A stretch of DNA of 19,217 nucleotides from the NCBI GenBank assembly GCA_902803015.1, contig CADCOL010000140.1, positions 1 through 19,217 on the forward strand, read 5' to 3'. The notes under the pieces are model-generated. The model did not search any database. It saw only the letters and a program-made list of their open reading frames with translations, and had not been told where the DNA came from. The stretch's first letter is position 1, and each line of letters begins with the position of its first letter. The position numbers were made by a program, and so were the translations under genes. Of the stretch, positions 1-7,261 are shown one piece after another. Origin of the DNA: an uncultured Lachnospiraceae bacterium (GTDB taxonomy: Bacteria > Bacillota > Clostridia > Lachnospirales > Lachnospiraceae).

Positions 1-258
1 GGTATTCGTCCTGAAGACGTATATGACAGCGAAATGTATGTTGAAACCTCTCCGATGAGCGTATTCGAATCCACCATTAAGGTATACGAATTGCTTGGTG
101 CAGAAGTATTCTTATACTTCGATCTTGAGATGTTCCCGATGACTGCAAGAGTTGATTCCAGAACAACCGCAAGACCGGGCGACACCATTAAGTTTGCACT
201 CGATGTTGAGAAGATTCACGTATTCGATAAAGAAACCGAAATGGTAATCACCAACTAG
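1..258 (+). CDS. Sugar ABC transporter ATPase, C-terminal end (MsmK/UgpC family, partial)
   Basis: The reading frame is open from the first base (GIRPEDVYDSEMYVE) and stops with TAG at 256-258, so only the last 85 codons are in the window. The opening GIRPED and the closing KIHVFDKETE are typical of the C-terminal regulatory/TOBE part of the MalK/MsmK/UgpC ATPases. These energise uptake of sugars or glycerol phosphate through CUT1-type ABC importers, often as a shared ATPase for several transporters. Walker A, signature and Walker B motifs would lie upstream, outside the window. No permease or binding-protein gene is visible here, so the substrate cannot be inferred. A strong terminator follows, making this the last gene of its transcript. 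The family is confident; the exact symbol is not. Confidence 0.88.
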   Translation, partial: GIRPEDVYDSEMYVETSPMSVFESTIKVYELLGAEVFLYFDLEMFPMTARVDSRTTARPGDTIKFALDVEKIHVFDKETEMVITN

Positions 259-310
259 TAACAGGAATCGGATGATTCCGGCAGTATTTTCGAACAAAAT
301 ATGATATGAT

Positions 311-343
311 AAGGGTGTATGCGGATATGCATACACCCTTTTT
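311..343 (+). terminator. Intrinsic terminator after the sugar ATPase gene
   Basis: A perfect 12-bp inverted repeat (AAGGGTGTATGC at 311-322 and GCATACACCCTT at 329-340) encloses a 6-base loop and runs into TTTTT (339-343). This is the classic Rho-independent layout. It separates the sugar ATPase gene from the downstream kinase operon. Confidence 0.9.
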
Positions 344-406
344 ATGCATAAGGCTGCGTGCAATTTTCCCGGCCCGGTTTGCAACTTAAATTAAGGATAC
401 GGATTC

Positions 407-2110
407 ATGAAGCTTAACACACGACTCATAGTTATATTCTTTGCCATTATCGTTCTGCCTTTTGTTCTGGCGGGGCTTACATATCTTGTCATCTGCGGGT
501 CCATCGCCTGGAATTTAAAGCAGGCGTACGGAGTCAAAAAAGTACCGATTTCCGCTGCTCTCAATCCGACGGAACTGTATTCCACCGTTACGGAAGAATA
601 TATGGAACTTCTGCGTGAAAAACTGGAGAAGGATACGGATTACATTAAGAATACGGAAGAACTGACCGCCCTGGATGAAGAACTGGGACGTATTTCTTCC
701 TTCCTTGTGGTAACCAAGGGAGAGGAGATTTATTATATCGGTGCCGACAAAGCGGACGATCCGGTTCTCGGGGTGTTGTCGCATGATGTATTTTACCCGG
801 AAGGACAGGGCGCAAGCTTATATTACAATGACATCAAGAGAGTGGTTAAACAGGTGGATTATTCGACATCCGACGGACAGACGGGAACCATTTATTTTGT
901 AACCATGGTCGGAATGATGGTTTCGGAAGTCACGGGTCCCGGCGTAATTATCTCCATCATTATCGTGCTGATTCTGACAGGTGTTTTACTGACTTCTTGG
1001 TTAAATCAGGGCATCATAAAACCCATGCTTTCCCTAAAAAGCGCGATGACGAGAATCGAAGAGGGAGATCTGGATACCCCGGCGACAACCCTGGAAAAGG
1101 GAGAGGTCGGAGAACTCTTCGAAGGATACGAACAGATGCGTAAGCGCCTGAAGGAATCCGAAGAGGAAAAAACCAAAACCGAAGCCGCCAACCGGGAACT
1201 TGTCAGCAATATTTCGCATGATTTAAAGACGCCGATTACATCCATCAAAGGGTATGTGGAAGGAATCCAGGACGGAGTTGCGGATTCCCCCGAAAAAATG
1301 GAAAAATACATCAAAACGATATATAATAAAGCTTGTGATATGGACTTTTTGATTGACGAGCTCACGATGTATTCCAAGATCGATGCCAATCAGATTCCGT
1401 ATCAGTTCCACCGCATGAATGTCTGCGATTACTTCTCGGATTGCGCGGAAGAAGTCGGACTGGATTTGGAAAACAAGGGAATTCTCTTTGATTATCAAAC
1501 CGAATGCAGGCCGGAAACGGAGATGAATGCGGACCCGGAACAGTTAAAGAGGGTAATTAACAATATTATCAATAACTCCGTAAAGTATCGCAGGGATACG
1601 GAAAGCCGTATCGCACTCAGGGTTTCGGAACGCGACAATGCCGAGATTCTTGTGGAGATTGAGGATAACGGCAAGGGCGTTTCCGAGAAGGATTTGAAAA
1701 AAATCTTTGACCGGCTTTACCGCACGGATGCCTCAAGAAATTCCAAGCAGGGAGGCAGCGGAATCGGACTCTCCATTGCCAAAAAGGTGGTGGAAGACCA
1801 TGGCGGCAGCATCTGGGCCGGAGGAGAAGAAGGAAAGGGAATGACCTTAAGCTTTACCATTCCGATTTACGAAGATAAAAAACCGGAAGAAGAGATTCCG
1901 GCAGAGGATTCCTCCAATCCGATTGTCAAGATTGAGAAAATGGTCGGCAAAACCGTTGAGAGTGCGGTTGCCGGCGTAAAGACCGGTGTAAAGACCGGCG
2001 TTGCGGGTGTGAAGACCGGCGTGGAAAAGACGGTGGCCGAAATCGAGAAAAAGACCAAACGCGACGGGGCGACCAAAGAAGAGAAAGATAACATCGAGAA
2101 AGATGAATAA
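407..2110 (+). CDS. Membrane sensor histidine kinase with a repeat-rich C-terminal tail
   Basis: This 567-residue protein phosphorylates itself and then its partner regulator. Membrane segments lie at about residues 7-29 and 178-198, enclosing an extracytoplasmic sensor of about 145 residues that I do not recognise. A HAMP linker follows (about 199-252), then the HisKA domain with phospho-acceptor His271 in SNISHDLKTP. The ATPase domain shows the N box (NNIINNSVKY, about 385-394), DNGKG (about 420-424) and GGSGIGLSIA (about 449-458). After residue 490 there is an unusual charged tail with repeated GVKT units. The ATG start is preceded by AAGGA at 393-397. The regulator gene begins 12 bases after the stop, so kinase precedes regulator, the reverse of the common order. 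Kinase identity is very secure; the signal it senses is unknown. Confidence 0.95.
   Translation: MKLNTRLIVIFFAIIVLPFVLAGLTYLVICGSIAWNLKQAYGVKKVPISAALNPTELYSTVTEEYMELLREKLEKDTDYIKNTEELTALDEELGRISSFLVVTKGEEIYYIGADKADDPVLGVLSHDVFYPEGQGASLYYNDIKRVVKQVDYSTSDGQTGTIYFVTMVGMMVSEVTGPGVIISIIIVLILTGVLLTSWLNQGIIKPMLSLKSAMTRIEEGDLDTPATTLEKGEVGELFEGYEQMRKRLKESEEEKTKTEAANRELVSNISHDLKTPITSIKGYVEGIQDGVADSPEKMEKYIKTIYNKACDMDFLIDELTMYSKIDANQIPYQFHRMNVCDYFSDCAEEVGLDLENKGILFDYQTECRPETEMNADPEQLKRVINNIINNSVKYRRDTESRIALRVSERDNAEILVEIEDNGKGVSEKDLKKIFDRLYRTDASRNSKQGGSGIGLSIAKKVVEDHGGSIWAGGEEGKGMTLSFTIPIYEDKKPEEEIPAEDSSNPIVKIEKMVGKTVESAVAGVKTGVKTGVAGVKTGVEKTVAEIEKKTKRDGATKEEKDNIEKDE
1973..2017 (+). repeat. 12-bp in-frame repeats encoding GVKT in the kinase tail
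   Basis: Three copies of GGYGTRAAGACC occur at 1973-1984, 1985-1996 and 2006-2017. The first two are directly adjacent; a 9-base partial unit (GGCGTTGCG) separates the third. Each encodes Gly-Val-Lys-Thr, and a degenerate unit (GVEKT) follows. The units differ mainly at third codon positions, which suggests an old repeat kept for its protein sequence. Confidence 0.8.
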
Positions 2111-2122
2111 GGGGTACAGGGT

Positions 2123-2815
2123 ATGAGTAAGATTCTGATTATTGAAGACGAGCAGTCCATTGCCGAACTGGAGAAGGATTATCTGGAAATGAATGGTTTC
2201 GAAATCCTTGTCTGCAATGACGGACTTTCCGGGGAAGAAACCGCGCTTCGCGAAGATATCGATTTAATCGTTCTGGATTTGATGCTTCCGGAAGTCGACG
2301 GATATGAAGTTTGCCGCAAAGTCCGTGAGGTGAAGGATATTCCGATTATCATGGTCAGCGCAAAGAAAGAAGATCTGGATAAAATCTACGGACTCGGTAT
2401 GGGCGCGGATGACTACATGACCAAACCGTTTTCGCCCAGCGAACTGGTAGCCAGAGTCAAAGCCCACATGGCAAGGTATTCGAGACTGGTTGCCGCAAAG
2501 AAGAGTGACAACAATGATGTTCTTGAAATCAAATCCCTTCGCATTGACAAGACCTCCCGTCGCGTTTTTATCGGCGGAGTGGAGAAACAGTTTACCACGA
2601 AGGAGTTTGATCTTCTGCTCTTCCTGGCACAGAACCCCGATAAGGTGTTCACTAAACAGGAGCTCTTTAAGGAAATCTGGGGAATGGAATCCGTCGGAGA
2701 CATTACGACCGTAACGGTACACATTAAGAAAATCCGTGAAAAAATGGAAGACGATCCTTCCACCCCGCGCTTTATCGAAACCATCTGGGGCGTCGGATAC
2801 CGTTTTAAAATGTAG
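2123..2815 (+). CDS. OmpR/PhoB-family response regulator
   Basis: This 230-residue DNA-binding regulator is the evident partner of the kinase encoded just upstream. The receiver domain (about 1-120) has the acidic pocket near Glu9-Asp10, phospho-acceptor Asp52 in LIVLDLMLP, Ser79 and Lys101 in the TKPF motif. A winged-helix output domain fills about residues 130-230, with the typical VTVHIKKIREK recognition helix and the closing IWGVGYRFKM. The length is normal for the family. The start lies 12 bases after the kinase stop with a GGGGT/AGGG-like ribosome site, so the two are co-transcribed. The targets cannot be read from the sequence. Confidence 0.95.
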   Translation: MSKILIIEDEQSIAELEKDYLEMNGFEILVCNDGLSGEETALREDIDLIVLDLMLPEVDGYEVCRKVREVKDIPIIMVSAKKEDLDKIYGLGMGADDYMTKPFSPSELVARVKAHMARYSRLVAAKKSDNNDVLEIKSLRIDKTSRRVFIGGVEKQFTTKEFDLLLFLAQNPDKVFTKQELFKEIWGMESVGDITTVTVHIKKIREKMEDDPSTPRFIETIWGVGYRFKM

Positions 2816-2823
2816 GATTATGT

Positions 2824-3498
2824 ATGAGGATGCCGAATATGAACTCCAATCTGATTCAGTATGAAGACGATGACATTCTCGTGGTATTAAAACCTGCCGG
2901 ACTTGCCGTGGAAACCAAAAAGGTCAGCGAAGAAGACTTAAGAAGCCTCCTTCGGAAGCATTGCGCCGGACAGGAAGGAAAAACAACGCAGTTTGCGCCG
3001 GCCCCCGTTAACCGGTTGGACCAACCGGTACAGGGGCTGGTTTTATTTGCAAAGAATAAGGAAGCGGCCGGTGCTTTAAGCCGGCAGATGCAGGGCGGCG
3101 ATTTTACCAAGATTTACGAAGCCTGCATTTACGGAAGCATGGAGGAAAAGAAGGGCCGGCTTCATTCGTATCTTTATAAGGATGCGAAAACGAATACTTC
3201 CAAAGCGGTTTCGAAAAACGACCCCGAATTTGCCAAAGCGAAGGAAGCAATTCTGGATTATGAGGAAATCGCGCCGGGGATTCTCAGAATCCGATTGCAA
3301 ACCGGCAGGCATCATCAGATTCGCGTACAGCTTTCGGAAACCGGGCACCCGATTCTCGGAGACTATAAATACGGAACGGAAGAGTCCGTAAAAATGACGA
3401 AGGAAAAGCAAATTGAGCGGCTTATGCTTACGGCCGTCGAACTGAGCTTTACGCATCCGGTTACAAAGAAACAAATGACATTTCGTTGTGAAGAATAA
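2824..3498 (+). CDS. RluA-family RNA pseudouridine synthase (short form)
   Basis: This enzyme isomerises uridine to pseudouridine in rRNA or tRNA. It is 224 residues from the first ATG and has no N-terminal S4 RNA-binding domain, so it belongs to the short RluA group. Visible motifs are ILVVLKPAGLAVE near the N-terminus, the active-site loop NRLDQPVQG with catalytic Asp66, FTKIYEA, and LQTGRHHQIRVQL. In this loop Asn replaces the His of the usual HRLD. The start is uncertain: ATG at 2824 has AGGA at 2814-2817, while ATG at 2839 has a better placed GAGGA at 2826-2830 and would give 219 residues beginning MNSNLIQYEDD. It follows the regulator by 8 bases and precedes ahcY by 17, so it sits in the same operon. 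The target uridine is unknown. Confidence 0.9.
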   Translation: MRMPNMNSNLIQYEDDDILVVLKPAGLAVETKKVSEEDLRSLLRKHCAGQEGKTTQFAPAPVNRLDQPVQGLVLFAKNKEAAGALSRQMQGGDFTKIYEACIYGSMEEKKGRLHSYLYKDAKTNTSKAVSKNDPEFAKAKEAILDYEEIAPGILRIRLQTGRHHQIRVQLSETGHPILGDYKYGTEESVKMTKEKQIERLMLTAVELSFTHPVTKKQMTFRCEE

Positions 3499-3515
3499 AA
3501 ATAGCGGAGGGAATT

Positions 3516-4763
3516 ATGGCAAGTGAAATCAGAGATTTATCATTGGCAGAAAGCGGCGAGCGTAAAATCGAATGGGTAAAACGTAATTGCGATTTGCTCC
3601 GTACCTTAAAGGAAGAGTTTGAGGTAACCAAGCCCTTTGCGGGCAAAAAGATAGCGTTAAGCGTTCATCTGGAAGCAAAAACCGCATTCCTGTGCCTGAC
3701 CATGGCAGCAGGCGGTGCCGAGATGTACGTGACCGGATCCAACCCGTTGTCCACGCAGGATGACGTTGCGGCGGCACTCGTAAAAGCAGGTCTTGAGGTG
3801 CATGCATGGTACGGTGCGACCGAAGAGGAATACAATCATCATATTGAAGAAGTTTTAAAAATCGGTCCCAATATCATCATTGATGACGGCGGAGATTTGG
3901 TTCATATGATGCATACGAAATATCGGGACCTGATTCCGAATGTAATCGGAGGATGCGAGGAAACCACGACGGGAATCCTTCGTCTCGAGGCGATGGAACG
4001 CGACGGCAGTCTGATGTTCCCGATGGTAAAAGTAAACAATGCGGACTGCAAGCATTTCTTCGATAACCGCTACGGCACGGGCCAGTCGGTCTGGGACGGC
4101 ATTAACCGTACGACGAACCTGATTGTGGCGGGTAAAATCGTTGTAGTTGCAGGTTACGGCTGGTGCGGAAAAGGAACCGCCATGCGTGCAAAAGGTCTTG
4201 GAGCAAGAGTTGTGGTTACCGAAGTGGATCCCGTAAAAGCCATTGAGGCGGTTATGGACGGATTCGATGTAATGCCCATGAAGGAAGCGGCAAAGATCGG
4301 AGACTTCTTTGTAACGGTAACCGGATGCAACAAGGTAATCGACGAAGAAGATTTTGCGGTTATGAAGGACGGCGCGGTACTTTGCAATGCCGGACATTTT
4401 GACTGTGAAGTGGATGTGGCTTATTTAAAGAAGGTTGCAACCGAAACAGCGGAAATGCGTAAGAACATTATGGGATATCATCTCCCCACCGGACAATGGG
4501 TATACGTGCTTGCGGAAGGTCGGCTTGTAAACCTGGCAGCAGGCGACGGACATCCTGCGGAAATCATGGACATGAGCTTTGCAATTCAGGCATTGTCCGC
4601 TAAATATCTGGTGGAAAACGAAGGTAAGATTAACGGAATACTTCTGGACGTTCCGAAGGAAGTGGACAGGGAAGTTGCGCTTCGCAAACTTCGTTTCCTC
4701 GGAAAGGAAATCGATACCCTGACCGAGGAGCAGATAAAGTACTTATCCAGCGCGGAAGTATAA
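3516..4763 (+). CDS. ahcY: S-adenosylhomocysteine hydrolase, short thermophile/archaeal type
   Basis: This cytoplasmic enzyme reversibly splits S-adenosylhomocysteine into adenosine and homocysteine, removing the by-product of SAM-dependent methylation. It has 415 residues. Landmarks are SVHLEAKTAFL near residue 49, GCEETTTG at about 146-153, the substrate-loop residues Lys179, Asp183 and Asn184 in CKHFFDNRYG, and the NAD-binding GYGWCGKG at about 213-220. NAGHFDCEVD and LVNLAAGDGHP follow. The C-terminus ends YLSSAEV and lacks the Lys/Tyr-bearing KPxHYRY tail of the longer eukaryotic/proteobacterial type, resembling Thermotoga and archaeal enzymes. GGAGG at 3506-3510 supports the ATG. In methanogens a related enzyme acts on S-inosylhomocysteine, so the exact base preference is open. 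Confidence 0.95.
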   Translation: MASEIRDLSLAESGERKIEWVKRNCDLLRTLKEEFEVTKPFAGKKIALSVHLEAKTAFLCLTMAAGGAEMYVTGSNPLSTQDDVAAALVKAGLEVHAWYGATEEEYNHHIEEVLKIGPNIIIDDGGDLVHMMHTKYRDLIPNVIGGCEETTTGILRLEAMERDGSLMFPMVKVNNADCKHFFDNRYGTGQSVWDGINRTTNLIVAGKIVVVAGYGWCGKGTAMRAKGLGARVVVTEVDPVKAIEAVMDGFDVMPMKEAAKIGDFFVTVTGCNKVIDEEDFAVMKDGAVLCNAGHFDCEVDVAYLKKVATETAEMRKNIMGYHLPTGQWVYVLAEGRLVNLAAGDGHPAEIMDMSFAIQALSAKYLVENEGKINGILLDVPKEVDREVALRKLRFLGKEIDTLTEEQIKYLSSAEV

Positions 4764-4784
4764 GGTTTTGATTGGCCGATTTGA

Positions 4785-4814
4785 TTGACAAGCCCGATTT
4801 TACTGTGATAGTAT
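4785..4814 (+). promoter_or_regulatory. Sigma-A-type promoter for the amino acid transporter operon
   Basis: A perfect -35 TTGACA (4785-4790) is followed 18 bases later by TAGTAT (4809-4814), with a TGN extension just before the -10. Transcription would start near 4821. This lies in the 111-base gap after ahcY and gives the transporter operon its own promoter. I see no terminator in this gap, so read-through from ahcY is possible. Confidence 0.7.
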
Positions 4815-4820
4815 TGTAAT

Positions 4821-4862
4821 GCTTTATCAAAGCAAAGTATGTTTTACGCGGAGATTTCCGCG
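4821..4862 (+). promoter_or_regulatory. Leader with two small hairpins just before the ribosome site
   Basis: GCTTT-ATC-AAAGC (4821-4833) can fold at the predicted 5' end of the transcript. CGCGGA-GATT-TCCGCG (4847-4862) forms a 6-bp GC-rich stem ending immediately before AGGAGG (4864-4869). These could protect the 5' end or tune ribosome access. The structures are visible; the role is inferred. Confidence 0.4.
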
Positions 4863-4874
4863 AAGGAGGAAAAA

Positions 4875-5675
4875 ATGAAAAAGTTATTGGCAATGGGATT
4901 GTCCGTTCTTATGGTAGCTGCATTGCTTTGCGGATGTACCGGAAAGAAAGAGGGCGGCAGAGTATTTAAGCAAGGTTTTGACCTGGATTATCCCCCCTAT
5001 TCCTACATCGACGATAACGGCGAAGTAGGCGGATTCGATGTAGAGCTTTGCAAGGCTTTATGCGAGTACAAGGGATGGACTTATGAAGCAGTTCCTTTTA
5101 ACTGGGATGCAAAAGATGCGGAATTAAACGCAGGAAACTGCGACTGCATCTGGTCCGGATTTACCAAGAACGGTCGTGAAGACGAGTATGCATGGAGTAT
5201 CTGCTACTCCGACAATACCCAGATGATTATGGTTCCCGATGATTCCGACATCAAGTCTTTGGCAGATCTTGCAGGCAAGAGAGTCGGTGTCCAGACCGCA
5301 ACAAGTGCGTATGATTTACTTCAGGATAAGGAAGAAGGTCAGGGAGAACTTCGCGAAACCTTTGAAAAACTGGAAGTATATGATACTTACACCATCGCAT
5401 TCAACGATTTGCAGGCAGGCGGTATCGATGCCATCGCAATCGACGTTACCAGCGGTAACTTCTTAATGAGCGGAACCGAAGGTTATCATTTCCTTGACGA
5501 AGCATTGGGAAGCGAGCAGTATGGAATCGGCTTCCGTAAGGATGATACCGAACTTCGCGATGAAGTAAACGAAGCACTTCAGGCATTGGTTGATAACGGA
5601 ACCTACGACGAAATCGGCAAGAAATATCCGGAAATCTATGAATTCCTTTGCCTTAAGCCCTCTTCCGAAGAATAA
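4875..5675 (+). CDS. Polar amino acid ABC transporter substrate-binding lipoprotein
   Basis: This protein captures an amino acid outside the membrane and delivers it to the permease encoded next. I place the start at ATG 4875 because AGGAGG (4864-4869) sits 5 bases upstream and translation then begins with a lipoprotein signal, MKKLLAMGLSVLMVAALLCG, with lipidated Cys21. An upstream ATG at 4839 would add 12 non-signal residues and has no such support. The mature part is an SBP_bac_3 domain: FDLDYPPYSYIDDNGEVGGF, then CDCIWSGFTKNGRED and DLAGKRVGVQTATSA. The 266-residue length is normal. The closest groups bind cystine, glutamine or other polar amino acids; the ligand cannot be fixed from sequence alone. 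The C-terminus is followed by a hairpin before the permease gene. Confidence 0.92.
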   Translation: MKKLLAMGLSVLMVAALLCGCTGKKEGGRVFKQGFDLDYPPYSYIDDNGEVGGFDVELCKALCEYKGWTYEAVPFNWDAKDAELNAGNCDCIWSGFTKNGREDEYAWSICYSDNTQMIMVPDDSDIKSLADLAGKRVGVQTATSAYDLLQDKEEGQGELRETFEKLEVYDTYTIAFNDLQAGGIDAIAIDVTSGNFLMSGTEGYHFLDEALGSEQYGIGFRKDDTELRDEVNEALQALVDNGTYDEIGKKYPEIYEFLCLKPSSEE

Positions 5676-5709
5676 TCGGAAGAATCGATTCGTTCACAAT
5701 GAGTCACAC

Positions 5710-5739
5710 ATCGAGTAGGGGAGAAATCTCCTACTCGAT
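5710..5739 (+). terminator. Intercistronic hairpin (partial terminator or mRNA stabiliser)
   Basis: Bases 5710-5722 pair with 5727-5739 as a 13-bp stem with one G-U pair, closed by a GAAA tetraloop. The sequence after it (TTCTCAC) is a poor U-tract, so full termination is unlikely. Placed between the binding-protein and permease genes, it probably raises binding-protein mRNA relative to the downstream genes. Confidence 0.65.
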
Positions 5740-5777
5740 TTCTCACTATACAGGATAATTCTTCAGAGGAAACAAAA

Positions 5778-6425
5778 ATGACTTTTGCGACAATGCTACA
5801 GACCATGGGAAGCGGAATGTTAAAAACGATTCTGCTCTTTGTCCTGACCTTACTGGGATCCATTCCGCTCGGAATGATCGTGGTCTTTTTAAAGAAGTCC
5901 AAATTTAAGCCGATTGCGTGGCTTACGGACATTTATATTGCCATCATGAGAGGAACTCCCCTGATGCTTCAGCTTTTGGTATGGTATTTCGGACCGTATT
6001 ACATTTTCGGCTGGAGTATCCGCGGATATAAATTTCCGGCGCTTTTAATCGGTTTTATCATGAATTATGCCGCATATTTTGCGGAGATTTACCGAAGCGG
6101 AATCGACTCGATGCCCGTTGGACAGTATGAAGCGGCGGAGATTCTCGGATACGGTAAAATCCAGACCTTCTTCCGTATTATTTTGCCGCAGGTAATCAAA
6201 AGGATTCTTCCCTCGGTTACCAATGAAGTCATTACCCTGGTAAAGGATACTTCCCTTGCCTCGGCACTTGCTTATGCGGAAGTATTCTCTTTGGCAAAGC
6301 AGATTTCCGCATCCCAGACATCGTTCCTGCCGTTCATCGTTGCAGGTGTCTTCTATTTCGTGGCAAACTACGTTGTGGCATGGATTATGAAGGGAATCGA
6401 AAAATCCATGCAGTACTATAAATAA
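5778..6425 (+). CDS. Polar amino acid ABC transporter permease
   Basis: This 215-residue inner-membrane permease is of the HisM/GlnP family. It opens with LQTMGSGMLKTILLFVLTLL, has the characteristic MRGTPLMLQLLVWYFGPYY stretch, several hydrophobic helices and the EAA loop (GQYEAAEILGYGKIQTFF) that contacts the ATPase. AGAGGA (5765-5770) precedes the ATG. Only one permease gene is present, so the transporter presumably uses a homodimer. It sits between the binding protein (102 bases upstream, across a hairpin) and the ATPase gene. Confidence 0.94.
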   Translation: MTFATMLQTMGSGMLKTILLFVLTLLGSIPLGMIVVFLKKSKFKPIAWLTDIYIAIMRGTPLMLQLLVWYFGPYYIFGWSIRGYKFPALLIGFIMNYAAYFAEIYRSGIDSMPVGQYEAAEILGYGKIQTFFRIILPQVIKRILPSVTNEVITLVKDTSLASALAYAEVFSLAKQISASQTSFLPFIVAGVFYFVANYVVAWIMKGIEKSMQYYK

Positions 6426-6446
6426 TCGTTGCCGGAGGAATCGTTC

Positions 6447-7247
6447 ATGGCAGAGCAGAATTTGGAAAATCAGGAAAACCTCGGAAAAGAAGTTCTTCGA
6501 ATGACGAACATTCATAAATGCTTTGATACGCTGGTTGTTTTGCAGGATATCAATTTAACCGTACATCACGGAGAGGTGGTAAGTATTATCGGACCCTCCG
6601 GAAGCGGCAAATCCACGTTGCTTCGGTGTGCCACTTTTTTGGAGCGCATTGACGGCGGAGAGATTGAGTATCTTTCCAAAACCGCAGCGAAAACCGAGAA
6701 CAACGGGAAAGTGTCATATGCAAACAAGCAGGAGATGAAGGAGATTAAGAAGTATTTCGGACTGGTATTCCAGCAGTTCAATCTTTTCCCTCATCAGTCC
6801 GTTCTTCAGAATGTAATGGGCGCACCCGTGCATGTATTGAAAAGAGATAAAAAGGAAGTGGAAGAGGAAGCCCGCATTTTACTTCAGAAGATGGGGCTTG
6901 CCGATAAGGCGGATGCATATCCGTGTAATCTGTCCGGCGGCCAGCAGCAGCGTGTGGCCATTGCAAGAGCGCTTGCAATGAAGCCGGAAGTCCTGTTCTT
7001 TGACGAACCGACTTCTGCACTGGATCCGGAGCTTACCATAGAAGTTCTGAAGATTATCCGTCAGCTGGCGGAGGAAAAAATGACCATGGTAATCGTTACA
7101 CATGAAATGTCCTTCGCAAGAGCGGTCAGCAACCGTGTCATTTTCATGGACGGCGGAGTTATCGTGGAAGAGGGCGATCCGGAAGATGTATTCGGAGACC
7201 CGCAGCAGGAAAGAACGAAGCAGTTCTTAAAAAGTTATAAAGATTAA
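6447..7247 (+). CDS. Polar amino acid ABC transporter ATP-binding protein
   Basis: This ATPase powers the amino acid importer. From ATG 6447 it has 266 residues: Walker [10 protein letters not shown] (about 49-57), Q-loop FQQFNLFPH, signature LSGGQQQR (about 162-169), Walker [15 protein letters not shown] and H-loop VTHE. All catalytic positions are intact. I prefer ATG 6447 because GGAGG lies at 6434-6438; an in-frame TTG at 6429 would add only six residues and lies ahead of that ribosome site. A segment at about 77-98, between Walker A and the Q-loop, is somewhat long for the GlnQ/HisP family ([19 protein letters not shown]). It lies 21 bases after the permease and 14 before the next gene, all on one transcript. 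Confidence 0.94.
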   Translation: MAEQNLENQENLGKEVLRMTNIHKCFDTLVVLQDINLTVHHGEVVSIIGPSGSGKSTLLRCATFLERIDGGEIEYLSKTAAKTENNGKVSYANKQEMKEIKKYFGLVFQQFNLFPHQSVLQNVMGAPVHVLKRDKKEVEEEARILLQKMGLADKADAYPCNLSGGQQQRVAIARALAMKPEVLFFDEPTSALDPELTIEVLKIIRQLAEEKMTMVIVTHEMSFARAVSNRVIFMDGGVIVEEGDPEDVFGDPQQERTKQFLKSYKD

Positions 7248-7261
7248 TTCGGGAAGAAAGC

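Noticed and set aside
344..406. Possible promoter for the first kinase operon
   Set aside because: TTGCAA (379-384) and TTAAAT (386-391) are present but not spaced as a -35/-10 pair; I could not support a promoter although one must exist near here or upstream.
2264..2722. Minus-strand open frame (152 codons) opposite the first response regulator
   Set aside because: The plus-strand frame shows every receiver and winged-helix landmark; the antisense translation shows none.
3855..4397. Minus-strand open frame (180 codons) opposite ahcY
   Set aside because: It is fully inside a highly conserved AhcY gene on the other strand, with no start signal or motif.
4839..4874. Upstream ATG for the substrate-binding lipoprotein
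   Set aside because: It would put 12 charged residues before the signal peptide and lies upstream of the AGGAGG site that serves ATG 4875.
6429..6446. TTG start adding six residues to the transporter ATPase
   Set aside because: GGAGG at 6434-6438 lies downstream of that TTG and is ideally placed for ATG 6447.
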